Assembly (NCBI RefSeq): GCF_008704535.1
Contig: NZ_CP023701.1
Coordinates: 2,294,001 to 2,358,000 of the forward strand
Direction: 5' to 3'
Length of the DNA stretch: 64,000 nt
Source: Streptomyces subrutilus
GTDB taxonomy: Bacteria > Actinomycetota > Actinomycetes > Streptomycetales > Streptomycetaceae
The first letter of the stretch is position 1. Each line of letters begins with the position of its first letter. A program made the position numbers and the translations under genes. Below, piece after piece: positions 27,057 to 36,629 of this stretch. The notes beneath the pieces were generated by a model. That model was not told where the DNA came from. It worked only from the letters and a program-made list of their open reading frames with translations, and did not search any database.

Positions 27057-29258
27057 TCAGCCCTTCTCCAGGTACTGCTCGCGCTCGGTGTCGAGGAGGG
27101 CGTCGAGGGCGGTGCGCAGGCCCGGCAGCCGCTCCAGTTCGGGGTCGTCGGCGACGACCCGGGTGGCCTCGTCCCGGGCCTGGGCGATGACCTCCTCGTC
27201 CTCGATGACGGCGAGCATCCGCAGCGAGGACCGCACTCCGGACTGGGCCTGGCCCAGGACGTCGCCCTCGCGGCGCTGCTCCAGGTCGATCCGGGAGAGC
27301 GCGAAGCCGTCGAGGGTGGCGGCCACCGCCGCGAGCCGGGCCCGGGCGGGGCTCGCCTCGTGCATCTCGCTCACCAGCAGGCACAGGCCGGGCGCGGAGC
27401 CGCGGCCGACGCGGCCGCGCAGCTGGTGGAGCTGGGAGACGCCGAAGCGGTCGGCGTCCATGATGACCATGACGGTGGAGTTCGGGACGTTCACCCCGAC
27501 CTCGATGACGGTGGTGGCGACGAGGACCTTGACCTCTCCGGCGGCGAAGCGCCGCATGACGTCGTCCTTGTCGGAGGGGTCCATCCGGCCGTGCAGCACC
27601 TCGACGGGCAGGCCTGCGAGGGGGCCCCGGGCGAGTTGTTCGGCGATCTCCAGGACGGCGAGGGGCGGGCGCCGCTCGCCGTCCTCCTCGGCGGCCTTCT
27701 TCTTCCTGGGCTCGTCCTCGCCGTCCCCGATCCGGGGGCAGACCACGTACGCCTGGTGGCCGTTCTCCACCTCTTCGCGGACCCGCTCCCAGGCGCGGGC
27801 GAGGAAGTGGGGCTTGTCCTTGGCGGGGACCACGTGCGTGGCGATCGGGGAGCGGCCGGCCGGCAGCTGGTCCAGGACGGAGGTCTCCAGGTCGCCGAAG
27901 ACGGTCATGGCGACGGTCCGCGGGATCGGGGTCGCCGTCATCACGAGCAGGTGCGGGGGCTGTTTGCCCTTGGAGCGCAGGGCGTCGCGCTGTTCGACGC
28001 CGAAGCGGTGCTGTTCGTCGACGACGACCAGGCCGAGGTCGTGGAACTGCACCTTGTCCTCGATGAGGGCGTGGGTGCCGATGACGATCCCGGCCTCGCC
28101 GGTGACCAGGTCGAGCAGGGCCCGGCGGCGGGCGGGGGTGCCCATCGAGCCGGTGAGCAGCGTGACCTTGGTGCCCCGGTCGGAGCCGCCGAGCATGCCG
28201 CCCTCGGCCAGTTCCCCCATCATCTCGGTGATGGAGCGGTGGTGCTGCTGGGCGAGGACCTCGGTGGGCGCGAGCATCGCGGCCTGGCCGCCCGAGTCGA
28301 CGACGGCGAGCATCGCGCGCAGCGCCACCATCGTCTTGCCGCTGCCGACCTCGCCTTGGAGGAGGCGGTGCATGGGGTGGCTGGTGGCCAGGTCGTCGAA
28401 GATCTCCTTGGAGACGGAGAGCTGGCCGTCGGTGAGGGTGAAGGGCAGCGTGGCGTCGAAGGAGTCCAGCAGGCCGCCGGGGGTGGGGCGGCGCGGGACG
28501 GCCGGGAGCTGGGAGTCGGCGTGGCGGCGGCGGGCCAGGGCGACCTGGAGGACGAAGGCCTCGTCCCACTTCAGGCGCCGGCGGGCGTCCTCGATGTCGG
28601 CTTTGGTGGCCGGCCGGTGGACCTTCAGCAGGGCCTCGGCGAGCGGGACCAGGTCGCGGCCGTCGCGCAGGGCGGCCGGGAGGGGGTCGACGGCCTCCGG
28701 GATGCCGGGCAGGACGGCGTCCACGCATTTGGCGATCTTCCAGGACTCCAGCTGCTTGCAGGCCGGGTAGATCGGGATGAGCTGGTTCGCGAAGGCGGCC
28801 GCGGCGTCGTCCTCGCCCGCCTCGCGGCCGAGGGGCTCGTAGGCGGGGTGGGCGAGTTGCAGCTTGTGGTTGAACTTCGAGACCTTGCCGGCGAACATCG
28901 CGCGGCTGCCGGGGAGCAGGTCCTTGTGCGGTTTGTGGACGCCGGCGCCGAAGAAGACCAGTTGGAGGCGGCCGCTGCCGTCGGTGATGGTGACCTCCAG
29001 GCGCTTGCCGCCGCCGCGGCTCCCCTGGTAGGTCAGCAGCCGGGCGTCGGCGACCTGGGCGACGACGGTGACGTGTTCGTCGATCTGGTCGGCGAGCTCG
29101 GCCAGCGAGGTCAGCTCCCCGCGCTCGGCGTACCGCCGCGGGTAGTGGTGGAGCAGGTCCAGGGCCGTGTGCAGGCCGAGGTGCTCGGCCAGCACCTTGG
29201 CGGTGGCGGGGCCGAGCGTCTTCTTGAGGTCTTCGTCGAGCGCGGGCACGTGTTCCAT
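27057..29258 (-). CDS. recG: ATP-dependent DNA helicase RecG
   Basis: Fork-reversal and branch-migration helicase, 733 residues from ATG (MEHVPALDEDLKKTLG). The N-terminal wedge/OB domain (about 60-150, VVAQVADARLLTYQGSRGGGKRLEVTI) is followed by SF2 motifs: motif I GEVGSGKTMVAL near residue 300, motif II DEQHRF near 410, motif III MTATPIPRT near 440 and motif VI QLRGRVGRG near 610. The C-terminal region reads LGQAQSG. It follows the DAK-family gene with a 26-base gap. Confidence 0.96.
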   Translation of the reverse strand: MEHVPALDEDLKKTLGPATAKVLAEHLGLHTALDLLHHYPRRYAERGELTSLAELADQIDEHVTVVAQVADARLLTYQGSRGGGKRLEVTITDGSGRLQLVFFGAGVHKPHKDLLPGSRAMFAGKVSKFNHKLQLAHPAYEPLGREAGEDDAAAAFANQLIPIYPACKQLESWKIAKCVDAVLPGIPEAVDPLPAALRDGRDLVPLAEALLKVHRPATKADIEDARRRLKWDEAFVLQVALARRRHADSQLPAVPRRPTPGGLLDSFDATLPFTLTDGQLSVSKEIFDDLATSHPMHRLLQGEVGSGKTMVALRAMLAVVDSGGQAAMLAPTEVLAQQHHRSITEMMGELAEGGMLGGSDRGTKVTLLTGSMGTPARRRALLDLVTGEAGIVIGTHALIEDKVQFHDLGLVVVDEQHRFGVEQRDALRSKGKQPPHLLVMTATPIPRTVAMTVFGDLETSVLDQLPAGRSPIATHVVPAKDKPHFLARAWERVREEVENGHQAYVVCPRIGDGEDEPRKKKAAEEDGERRPPLAVLEIAEQLARGPLAGLPVEVLHGRMDPSDKDDVMRRFAAGEVKVLVATTVIEVGVNVPNSTVMVIMDADRFGVSQLHQLRGRVGRGSAPGLCLLVSEMHEASPARARLAAVAATLDGFALSRIDLEQRREGDVLGQAQSGVRSSLRMLAVIEDEEVIAQARDEATRVVADDPELERLPGLRTALDALLDTEREQYLEKG

Positions 29259-29284
29259 TGCACACCATGGCGCCGACAAGCCGG

Positions 29285-30928
29285 TTATTCGACCCCGATG
29301 AGCAGCGGGGCGCAGTACCGCCCGCCGCGGTAGGTGACGGTGTCCACGGCCAGGTGGCCGTGCTGGACGTACGCCTCCAGGCGTTCGGCGAGCGCGTCGG
29401 GCACCTCGGGGCCGAGCACCAGGGTGACCAGCTCTCCGCCGGAGCCGAGCATGCGCTCCAGGACGGCCTCGGCGGTCTCGGCCAGGGCGGTGCCGATGAC
29501 GGCGACGTCCCCGTCGATGAGGCCGAGCACGTCGCCGGCCTGGCAGATGCCGGCCGAGGTGAAGGACCGGCTTTCGGCGACGGCCAGTTCTCCGTAGCGG
29601 GTGGCGCCGGCGGCCGCGGTCATGGCGACCACGTCCTCGTCGAAGGTGGCGTCGGGGTCGTGCACGGCGAGGGCGGCCAGGCCCTGGACCGCGGAGCGGG
29701 TGGGGACCACGGCCACGCGGACCCCGTCGGCGCGGGCCTGTTCGGCCGCCGCGGCGGCGACCGCCCGCAGTTCCGCGGCGCCGGGGAGCAGGACCACTTC
29801 GCGGGCGTGGGCGCGGCGGACGGCGTCGAGGAGTTCGGCCGCGGCGGGCACCTCCCCGGGGCGGGCGAGCACGGCGGTGGCGCCGGCCTCGCCGCACAGT
29901 CCGGCGAGGCCCTCTCCGGGGACCACGGCGACCACGGCCCGCTGGACGCGCTCGCCCCGGGCCCGGCGGCGTTCGTCGCCGAAGTGGGTGATCCGTATCC
30001 GGTACGGCCGCCCGGCGACGACCCCGGCCTCCACGGCCGCACCGGGGTCGTCCACGTGCACGTGGACGTTCCACAGGCCGTCGCCGCCGATCACCACCAG
30101 GGAGTCGCCGAGTCCGTCGAGCCGGGTGCGCAGGGTGGCGACGGACTCGTCGGAGGCCTCCAGCAGGTAGATCACCTCGTACCCGGGTCCCTCCTGCGCG
30201 TGGGCGCAGGGCTCCGGCGGCTGCGGTACGGGCACGGCCCGGCCGCGCACCGGCTCGGCGGCGGGCTCCTGCCCGGACAGCGCCTGCCACAGGGCCCCGA
30301 GAACGGCGACGACCCCGCAGCCCCCGGCGTCGACGACTCCGGCCCGGCCCAGCGCGGCCAGCTGCCCCGGGGTCTCGGCCAGGGCGGCGCGGGCCCCGTC
30401 GTAGGCGGCGCGGGCGACGTCGGCGGCGTTCCCGGCGGCGGCCTCGGCCGTGCGGCCGGCGCGGGCCGCGGCGGCCGCCACGGTGAGCATGGTGCCCTCG
30501 ACGGGGTGCGCGACGGCCGCGTACGCGGATTCCGCGGCCCGGGTGAGGGCCCGGGCGAGCAGCGGTCCGGGCTCGCGGGGTGCGGGCTCCTCGCCCAGCA
30601 CGTCGGCGACCCCGCGCAGCAGCTGGGCCAGGATCGTGCCGGAGTTGCCCCGGGCGCCGGTCAGGGCGCCGTGGGCGTAGGCGCGTACGGCGCGGGCGAG
30701 CGAGGTCGGGGGTGTGCCCTCGGTCACGTCCCCGAGGGCCTCGTCGAGGGCGCGGCCGGCGGATTCCGCGGTGAGGAGGAGGTTGGTGCCGGTGTCCGCG
30801 TCGGCCACCGGGTAGACGTTGATCGCGTCGATGTCCTCGCGGGCCCGGCCCAGTGCGGCCACGGCCAGCGAGCTCCAGGTGCGCACCGCTTCGGCGTCGA
30901 GGGTGTGCGGCTGAGGCTCGTGGGGCAC
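29285..30928 (-). CDS. DAK/FakA-like kinase domain protein
   Basis: 547 residues from GTG at 30928, preceded by AAGGAGG. The N-terminal DhaL-like domain (about 10-200) has NVYPVADADTGTNLLLT, supplying the metal-binding aspartates, and GARGNSGTILAQLLRG. The C-terminal half matches FakA-type proteins, which phosphorylate fatty acids bound to DegV-family FakB partners. No degV-like gene is visible in this window, so the substrate is inferred from family only. Coupled with recG downstream, as in many Gram-positives. Confidence 0.87.
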   Translation of the reverse strand: MPHEPQPHTLDAEAVRTWSSLAVAALGRAREDIDAINVYPVADADTGTNLLLTAESAGRALDEALGDVTEGTPPTSLARAVRAYAHGALTGARGNSGTILAQLLRGVADVLGEEPAPREPGPLLARALTRAAESAYAAVAHPVEGTMLTVAAAAARAGRTAEAAAGNAADVARAAYDGARAALAETPGQLAALGRAGVVDAGGCGVVAVLGALWQALSGQEPAAEPVRGRAVPVPQPPEPCAHAQEGPGYEVIYLLEASDESVATLRTRLDGLGDSLVVIGGDGLWNVHVHVDDPGAAVEAGVVAGRPYRIRITHFGDERRRARGERVQRAVVAVVPGEGLAGLCGEAGATAVLARPGEVPAAAELLDAVRRAHAREVVLLPGAAELRAVAAAAAEQARADGVRVAVVPTRSAVQGLAALAVHDPDATFDEDVVAMTAAAGATRYGELAVAESRSFTSAGICQAGDVLGLIDGDVAVIGTALAETAEAVLERMLGSGGELVTLVLGPEVPDALAERLEAYVQHGHLAVDTVTYRGGRYCAPLLIGVE

Positions 30929-31178
30929 CGGGCGTTCCTCCTTGTGCGGGCCGGGGTTCACCGCAGGGTAACGAAGGGCCGTCGGCCCGTCCGCCGGTCC
31001 GGCCCGCGGGCAGGGGGTGCCGGCCGTCGTGGTAGTTTTCTTGGACCGGCGCGGTCGTTGTATGCTGCTCCGGTTGCCCGATGAGAGTCGGGCCATTCCC
31101 CCGGCACACCACTTCGGACTTTCTGAATCCGGTGCGCCGGATTCACTGTAATTGCATCTGAAGTCTTTGGAGTGACCT

Positions 31179-31364
31179 GTGGCTGCCAACTGCGACGTTT
31201 GCGCCAAGGGGCCGAGCTTCGGCAACAGCATCTCCCACTCGCACCGCCGCACCTCGCGTCGCTGGAACCCGAACATCCAGCGCGTCCGTGCCGTGGTCAA
31301 TGGGACGCCGAAGCGCCTCAACGCCTGCACCTCGTGCATCAAGGCCGGCAAGGTCTCGCGCTGA
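31179..31364 (+). CDS. rpmB: Ribosomal protein L28 (zinc-binding form)
   Basis: 61-residue L28 starting GTG with GGAG seven bases upstream. N-terminal [17 protein letters not shown] and C-terminal [10 protein letters not shown] give two CxxC pairs, the zinc-requiring version. Streptomycetes usually carry zinc-free paralogues under Zur elsewhere; none is here. Divergent from the DAK-like gene across a 250-base region that should hold both promoters. A strong terminator follows. Confidence 0.96.
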   Translation: MAANCDVCAKGPSFGNSISHSHRRTSRRWNPNIQRVRAVVNGTPKRLNACTSCIKAGKVSR

Positions 31365-31399
31365 CGCCTCCCGTCGTAGCGCAGCCCTTCCGGTTGCCA

Positions 31400-31434
31400 A
31401 AAAGGCCGGTTCACCTCTGGTGAACCGGCCTTTT
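31400..31434 (+). terminator. Rho-independent terminator after rpmB
   Basis: AAAAGGCCGGTTCACC pairs over 16 positions with GGTGAACCGGCCTTTT around TCT. It ends in TTTT and is 35 bases past the rpmB stop codon. Its other strand can serve the convergent thiD gene. Confidence 0.9.
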
Positions 31435-31475
31435 GCCTTTCCCGGACCGCTCGGCGGCCCGGAGGGCGGCGGCCC

Positions 31476-32315
31476 TCAGCGGATGTTCCAGCCGTGGTCC
31501 ACCGGGCCGATGCCCGCGCCGAGCGCGTAGCCCGCGGCGATGGCCCCGGTCACGTACTCCTTGGCCGCGCGGGCGGCGTTCGGGACGGACAGGCCCTTGG
31601 CCAGGCCGGCCGCGAGGGCGCTGGCGAGGGTGCAGCCCGTGCCGTGGGTGTGCCGGTTGTCGTGGCGGGGGGCCCGCAGCCAGTGCTCCTCGGTGCCGTC
31701 GGTGAGCAGGTCGACGGCCAGGTCGCCGCGGGCGTCGAGGTGTCCGCCCTTGATCAGGGCCCAGCGGGGCCCGTGGCCGAGCACGGCGTCGGCGGCGCGG
31801 CGCATGTCGTCCTCGGTCTCCACCACCACGCCGGTGAGCTGGGCGACCTCGTCGAGGTTGGGCGTCGCGACGGTGGCGCGGGGCAGCAGTTCCCTGCGCA
31901 CGGCGTCCAGCGCGGAGGCCGCGAGGAGCGGGTCGCCGTGCTTGGAGACGCCGACGGGGTCCACGACGGCGGGCACCGGGGTGCCGGCGAGGAGTTCGGC
32001 CACGGTCTCGACGAGGACGGTGGAGGAGAGCATCCCGGTCTTGACGGCGTGCACGCCGATGTCGTCCACGACGGCCCGGTACTGGGCCGTGACGGCGTCG
32101 GCGGGCAGCTCCCACACTCCGCGCACCCCGAGCGAGTTCTGCGCGGTCACGGCGGTCAGCACGCTCATGCCGTGCACGCCGAGCGCGAGCATGGTCTTGA
32201 GGTCGGCCTGGATGCCCGCGCCGCCGCCGGAGTCGGACCCGGCGACGGTCAGGCACAGCGGCGGGGCGGCCCCGGGGGTGGACGCCGCGGCCGTCCCGGC
32301 GGTGGTGGGGGTCAC
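31476..32315 (-). CDS. thiD: Hydroxymethylpyrimidine (phosphate) kinase ThiD
   Basis: Phosphorylates HMP and HMP-phosphate in thiamine biosynthesis. 279 residues from GTG, whose GTGA overlaps the thiL stop codon. N-terminal substrate loop [18 protein letters not shown] (about residues 24-41), [13 protein letters not shown] near 118-130, and the C-terminal ribokinase-family anion hole [17 protein letters not shown] near 220-237. Translationally coupled to thiL. Confidence 0.95.
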   Translation of the reverse strand: MTPTTAGTAAASTPGAAPPLCLTVAGSDSGGGAGIQADLKTMLALGVHGMSVLTAVTAQNSLGVRGVWELPADAVTAQYRAVVDDIGVHAVKTGMLSSTVLVETVAELLAGTPVPAVVDPVGVSKHGDPLLAASALDAVRRELLPRATVATPNLDEVAQLTGVVVETEDDMRRAADAVLGHGPRWALIKGGHLDARGDLAVDLLTDGTEEHWLRAPRHDNRHTHGTGCTLASALAAGLAKGLSVPNAARAAKEYVTGAIAAGYALGAGIGPVDHGWNIR

Positions 32316-33295
32316 GGGGCGTGGTCCTCTCCGGCCGGGTCGGCTCCGAAGTGGTCCCAGCCGCCGGTGCTGGTCCAGGGGGCGCCGTCGACGGTCACCT
32401 GGGGCAGCGCGGAGCGGTTGAGCACCCCGCCGATGACCTTCCAGCGGGCCGGCAGTTTCACGTCGGGCGGGAAGGTGGCCACGATCGCGTGGTCCTCTCC
32501 CCCGGTGAGCACCCACTGCAGCGGGTCGACGCCGACGGCCTGGCCGATGTCGTGCATCTGGCTGGGGATGTCGACGGCCGCGGAGCGCAGGTCGATCCGC
32601 ACCTTGCTGGCCTCGGCGATGTGCCCGAGGTCGGCGATCAGGCCGTCGCTGACGTCGGTCATGGCGGTGGCGCCGAGTCCGGCGGCCGCGGGGCCCGCGT
32701 GGTACGGGGGTTCGGGCCGCCGGTGGGCCTCGACGAAGGCTCGCGGCGATCGGAAGCCGCGGGAGAGCACGGCGAAGCCGGCGGCGGACCAGCCGAGCCA
32801 GCCGGTGACGGCGACGACGTCGCCGGGCTGGGCGCCCGAGCGGAGCACGGGCTCGTGGTTGCGCAGGTCGCCGAGGGCGGTGATGGCGACGGTGATCATG
32901 TCGCCGCGGACCACGTCCCCGCCGACCACGGCGGCGCCCGCGACCTGGCACTCGTCGCGGATGCCGTCCATCAGCTCGGTGGGCCAGGTGACCGGGAGCT
33001 CGGCCGGGACGACCAGGCCGAGGAGGAGCGCGGTCGGCACCGCGCCCATGGCGGCGATGTCGGCGAGGTTCTGGGCGGCGGCCTTGCGGCCCACGTCGTA
33101 GGCGGTGGACCAGTCGCGCCGGAAGTGCCTGCCCTCGTGCAGGAGGTCCATGCTCGCCACGACCCGCCGGTCGGGGGCCGACACGATCGCGGCGTCGTCG
33201 CCGGGTCCGAGCCGGACCGCCGGGGTGGTGGTGAGCCGTGAGGTGAGTTCCCTGATGAGCCCGAACTCCCCCAGCTCGCCCACAGTGCCCTTCAT
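32312..33295 (-). CDS. thiL: Thiamine-monophosphate kinase ThiL
   Basis: Produces the active cofactor thiamine pyrophosphate. 327 residues from ATG. The PurM/ThiL-family motif [10 protein letters not shown] lies near residue 29, [11 protein letters not shown] near 48, [15 protein letters not shown] near 70, [18 protein letters not shown] near 125 and [16 protein letters not shown] near 213; these contribute the metal-binding aspartates. First gene of thiL-thiD, with a four-base overlap. No TPP riboswitch was recognised upstream. Confidence 0.95.
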   Translation of the reverse strand: MKGTVGELGEFGLIRELTSRLTTTPAVRLGPGDDAAIVSAPDRRVVASMDLLHEGRHFRRDWSTAYDVGRKAAAQNLADIAAMGAVPTALLLGLVVPAELPVTWPTELMDGIRDECQVAGAAVVGGDVVRGDMITVAITALGDLRNHEPVLRSGAQPGDVVAVTGWLGWSAAGFAVLSRGFRSPRAFVEAHRRPEPPYHAGPAAAGLGATAMTDVSDGLIADLGHIAEASKVRIDLRSAAVDIPSQMHDIGQAVGVDPLQWVLTGGEDHAIVATFPPDVKLPARWKVIGGVLNRSALPQVTVDGAPWTSTGGWDHFGADPAGEDHAP

Positions 33296-33525
33296 CGCTG
33301 TGCCCCTTCTTGCCCAGTCCGCTTGCGGTCGCGAGCCGTCACAGCTCTGGGTACCGTCAACAGATACGTCAACTTCTGCACTTCGTACGCCCCGCTGTGC
33401 GCGGCACCGGGCCCGCGGGTCTCCCCGCGGCGCGCGGCGACGCGGTACCGTGGCGTCCCTTCTTCCCCCGGGAGTCCCACCCGAAGGTTAGGGGAAATGA
33501 TCCTCGTGGCCGCCCTGGAGGTTCC

Positions 33526-33759
33526 GTGGTACAGGCGTACATCCTCATCCAGACCGAAGTGGGCAAGGCGTCGTCCGTCGCCGAGTCCATCGGCCAGATC
33601 CCGGGGGTGATCCAGGCCGAGGACGTGACGGGCCCGTACGACGTGATCGTGCGCGCCCAGGCCGACACCGTCGACGCGCTCGGCCGCATGGTCGTCGCCA
33701 AGGTCCAGCAGGTGGAGGGGATCACCCGCACCTTGACCTGCCCGGTGGTCCATCTGTAG
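33526..33759 (+). CDS. Lrp/AsnC-type ligand-binding (RAM) domain protein
   Basis: 77-residue stand-alone RAM domain without the DNA-binding half of Lrp/AsnC regulators. GTG start (VVQAYILIQTEVGKAS) with GGAGG four bases upstream, a short spacing. Contains SIGQIPGVIQAEDVTGPYDVIVRAQADTVD-type strands forming a dimeric alpha-beta barrel. Such single-domain proteins may bind amino acids or modulate full-length Lrp proteins; role unknown. Divergent from thiL. Confidence 0.8.
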   Translation: MVQAYILIQTEVGKASSVAESIGQIPGVIQAEDVTGPYDVIVRAQADTVDALGRMVVAKVQQVEGITRTLTCPVVHL

Positions 33760-33782
33760 CCCCCGTCTACTCTTGGCCGGTG

Positions 33783-34277
33783 ATGTCCCTCCACCGCCGG
33801 CCCCTCCGTCTCCTGGCCCTGCCCGCCGCGCTGTCCGTACTGGCCCTCGCGGCGTGTTCGCCGGGCGGCTCCGAAGCCCGGGTGGCGCCGCCGTCCGCGC
33901 CGCCCGCCGACGTCGCGGGGTTCTGTGCGGCGCTGCACGCGGAACTCCCCGATGCGGTGGCCGGCCTGGCCCGGACCCCCACCGAACCGGCATCGGATCT
34001 GACCGCCTCGTGGGGCGGCTCGGCGATCGTACTGCGGTGCGGGTTGCCCAAGCCCCCCGAGATGGCCGATCCGGCGCAGGAGGGCGTCCACGTGAACGGC
34101 GTGGCCTGGCTGCTGGAGAAGCTCCCCGACGGCGGCGGCTTCCGGTTCACCACCGGCATGCGGCTGGCGTACACGGAGGTGCGGGTCGACAAGGAGCATG
34201 CCACGGACGCGGGCATGCTGGTCGGTCTGTCCGACGTCATCGCCACGACCGTGCCCGAGGGCATCTCCTCGTACTGA
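33783..34277 (+). CDS. DUF3515-like lipoprotein
   Basis: 164 residues from ATG (GTG one codon earlier is possible). Signal peptide with a lipobox, SVLALAACSPGG, cleaved before the cysteine at about residue 25. The body includes FCAALHAELPDAVAGLAR and two further cysteine-containing segments (SAIVLRCGLPKPP), suggesting an extracytoplasmic disulfide. Family function unknown. It lies 23 bases after the Lrp-type gene and converges on ddlA, its usual neighbour in streptomycetes. Confidence 0.8.
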   Translation: MSLHRRPLRLLALPAALSVLALAACSPGGSEARVAPPSAPPADVAGFCAALHAELPDAVAGLARTPTEPASDLTASWGGSAIVLRCGLPKPPEMADPAQEGVHVNGVAWLLEKLPDGGGFRFTTGMRLAYTEVRVDKEHATDAGMLVGLSDVIATTVPEGISSY

Positions 34278-34362
34278 GTGCGGAGCGCGACGCGCGCCAC
34301 CGGACGCGTCGCGCGGTCGCGCCGTACGGGACGGGGGCGTCGCGGACGGTCCCGGCACACCG

Positions 34363-34403
34363 CCGCCCGCCGGCCGCGCCTCTCGGCGCGGGACGGCGGG
34401 CGG
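34363..34403. terminator. Bidirectional terminator between the lipoprotein gene and ddlA
   Basis: Outer stem CCGCCCGCC (34363-34371) with GGCGGGCGG (34395-34403) and inner stem GCGCC-TCTC-GGCGC (34376-34389). It lies between convergent stop codons. Confidence 0.65.
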
Positions 34404-34421
34404 TCGGCCGCTGGGTGCGCT

Positions 34422-35579
34422 CTAGCGCAGGCCGGTGGAGCGGCGCAGGGCCGCCTGGACGAGGCGGTCCACCAGCTCCGGGTACGCGATGCCCGACTCC
34501 TGCCACATCCGCGGGTACATGGAGATCGGGGTGAAGCCCGGCATCGTGTTGATCTCGTTGATGACGAACTCGCCGTCCTCGGTGAGGAAGAAGTCGGCGC
34601 GCACGAGGCCCTCGCAGGACGCCGCCTCGAAGGCCTCGATCGCGAGCCGCTGCACCTCGGCGGTCTGCTCCGGGGTCAGCGGGGCCGGCACGATCCCGGA
34701 GGCGGAGTCGATGTACTTGGCCTCGAAGTCGTAGAAGTCGTGGCTGGAGACGGGCGGGATCTCGGCGGGCACGCTGGCGCGCGGGCCGTCCTCGAACTCC
34801 AGGACGCCGCACTCGATCTCGCGGCCGCGCAGCAGCGCCTCCACGATGATCTTCGGGTCGTGGCGGCGGGCCTCGCGGATCGCGGCGTCCAGTCCGTCCG
34901 CGTCGTCGACCTTGGTGATGCCGATCGAGGAGCCGGCGCGGGCGGGCTTCACGAACAGCGGCCAGCCGTGCTCGCCGGCGAAGTCCAGGATCCTGGCGCG
35001 CGCCGCGTCCCGGTCGGCTTCCCACTCGCGGGGGCGGACGGTCACGTACGGGCCGACGCGCAGCCCGAACGAGGTGAACACCCGCTTCATGTAGTCCTTG
35101 TCCTGGCCGACGGCCGAGGCGAGGACCCCGGAGCCGACGTAGGGGATGCCGGAGAGTTCCAGCAGGCCCTGCAGGGTGCCGTCCTCGCCGTACGGGCCGT
35201 GCAGCACGGGGAAGACGACGTCGACCTCGCCCAGGGCCTTGGGGACGGCGCCCGGTTCGGTGTAGACGACCTCGCGGTTGGCCGGGTCGACCGAGAGCAC
35301 GACGGCGCCGTCCTCGGAGTCGGCCAGCTCCTCGACGCTGGGGAGCCGGCGGTCGGCGATGGCCATCCGCGCGGGCTCGTCGGCGGTCAGCGCCCACCGG
35401 CCGTCCGTGGTGATGCCGATGGGCAGCACCTCGTACTTGGACCGGTCGATGGAGCGCAGCACGGCGCCCGCCGTGACGACCGAGATGGCGTGTTCCGAGC
35501 TGCGGCCGCCGAACACGACGGCCACGCGGGGCTTGCGGCCCTGCTGCTCAGGGGTCTGGGGGAGGTTCTCGCTGCTCAT
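34422..35579 (-). CDS. ddlA: D-alanine--D-alanine ligase
   Basis: Cytoplasmic ATP-grasp ligase making the D-Ala-D-Ala end of the peptidoglycan stem peptide. 385 residues from ATG. VVFGGRSSEHAISVVTAG (about 21-38) is the N-terminal signature, HGPYGEDGTLQGLLE near 135 binds substrate, FVKPARAGSSIGITKV near 210 belongs to the ATP site, and FLTEDGEFVINEINTMPGFT near 325 holds the metal ligands. The N-terminal domain order and length are typical. First codon is 40 bases upstream of the position where gpsA reading ends. Confidence 0.96.
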   Translation of the reverse strand: MSSENLPQTPEQQGRKPRVAVVFGGRSSEHAISVVTAGAVLRSIDRSKYEVLPIGITTDGRWALTADEPARMAIADRRLPSVEELADSEDGAVVLSVDPANREVVYTEPGAVPKALGEVDVVFPVLHGPYGEDGTLQGLLELSGIPYVGSGVLASAVGQDKDYMKRVFTSFGLRVGPYVTVRPREWEADRDAARARILDFAGEHGWPLFVKPARAGSSIGITKVDDADGLDAAIREARRHDPKIIVEALLRGREIECGVLEFEDGPRASVPAEIPPVSSHDFYDFEAKYIDSASGIVPAPLTPEQTAEVQRLAIEAFEAASCEGLVRADFFLTEDGEFVINEINTMPGFTPISMYPRMWQESGIAYPELVDRLVQAALRRSTGLR

Positions 35580-35618
35580 ATCGCCACGAGGGTACCCGCT
35601 CGAACGTCCGGAACGGAG

Positions 35619-36629
35619 TCAGCGCCGTTCCGGTTTGGCGCTGCGTCCCATCAGGTCCTTCAGTGCGACCAGGGTCGGCTTGCCGTGGTGGACGATGTCG
35701 ACGACCGTGTCGGTGATCGGCATGTCCACCCCGTACCGGCGGGCCAGATCGGCCACCGACTGGCAGGACTTGACGCCCTCGGCGGTCTGCCGGGTGACCG
35801 CGATGGTCTCCTCCAGGGTCATGCCGCGGCCGAGGTTGGTGCCGAAGGTGTGGTTCCGGGAGAGCGGCGAGGAGCAGGTGGCGACCAGGTCGCCGAGGCC
35901 GGCGAGGCCGGAGAAGGTGAGCGGGTCGGCCCCCATCGCCAGGCCCAGACGGGTCGTTTCGGCCAGGCCCCGGGTGATGAGGGAGCCCTTGGTGTTGTCG
36001 CCGAGGCCCATCCCGTCGGCGATGCCCACGGCGAGGCCGATGACGTTCTTGACGGCGCCTCCGAGCTCGCAGCCGACGACGTCGGTGTTGGTGTAGGGCC
36101 GGAAGTACGGGGTGTGGCAGGCCGTCTGGAGGCGCCGGGCCACCGCCTCGTCGGCGCAGGCGACGACGGCGGCGGCGGGCTGGCGGGCCGCGATCTCGCG
36201 GGCCAGGTTGGGGCCGGTGACGACGGCGATCCGCTCGGCGGGGACCTTGGCCACCTCTTCGACGACCTCGCTCATCCGCTTGGCGCTGCCGAGTTCGATG
36301 CCCTTCATGAGGGAGACGAGCACGGTGTCGGGGGCCAGCAGCGGGGCCCACGCGGCGAGGTTGCCGCGCAGGGTCTGGGAGGGCACGGCGAGGACGGTGA
36401 AGTCGGCGCCGTCGGCGGCCTCGGCCGGGTCGGTGGTGGCGCGGAGGTTCTCCGGCAGCTCGACGCCCGGGAGGTAGTCCGGGTTGGCGCGGTCGTGGTT
36501 GACGGCGTCGGCGAGCTCGCGGCGGCGGCCCCACAGGGTCACCTCGCAGCCGGCGTCGGCGAGCACCATGCCGAAGGCCGTACCCCAGGAGCCGGTTCCG
36601 TAGACGGCTGCCTTCACGGGACGTGTCAC
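35619..36629 (-). CDS. gpsA: Glycerol-3-phosphate dehydrogenase [NAD(P)+]
   Basis: Reduces dihydroxyacetone phosphate to sn-glycerol 3-phosphate for phospholipids. 336 residues from GTG at 36629, whose GTGA overlaps the plsC stop codon. The NAD loop AVYGTGSWGTAFGMVLAD is at the N-terminus, SLMKGIE near residue 105, the catalytic lysine region GGAVKNVIGLAVGIADGMGLGDNTKG near 185-210, and LAGLGDLVATCSSPLSRNHTFG near 255. The coupling to plsC places both first steps of phosphatidate synthesis together. Confidence 0.95.
   Translation of the reverse strand: MTRPVKAAVYGTGSWGTAFGMVLADAGCEVTLWGRRRELADAVNHDRANPDYLPGVELPENLRATTDPAEAADGADFTVLAVPSQTLRGNLAAWAPLLAPDTVLVSLMKGIELGSAKRMSEVVEEVAKVPAERIAVVTGPNLAREIAARQPAAAVVACADEAVARRLQTACHTPYFRPYTNTDVVGCELGGAVKNVIGLAVGIADGMGLGDNTKGSLITRGLAETTRLGLAMGADPLTFSGLAGLGDLVATCSSPLSRNHTFGTNLGRGMTLEETIAVTRQTAEGVKSCQSVADLARRYGVDMPITDTVVDIVHHGKPTLVALKDLMGRSAKPERR

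Noticed and set aside
31041..31066. rpmB promoter TTGGAC / TATGCT
   Set aside because: Spacing is only 14 bases, so not reported as a promoter.
27057..31112. Single 1351-codon frame joining the DAK gene region to recG
   Set aside because: The recG frame is merely open through the out-of-frame DAK gene. RecG starts at 29258 and the DAK protein is read in another frame.
33296..33525. TPP riboswitch upstream of thiL
   Set aside because: No THI-box signature such as CTGAGA was found on the thiL strand.
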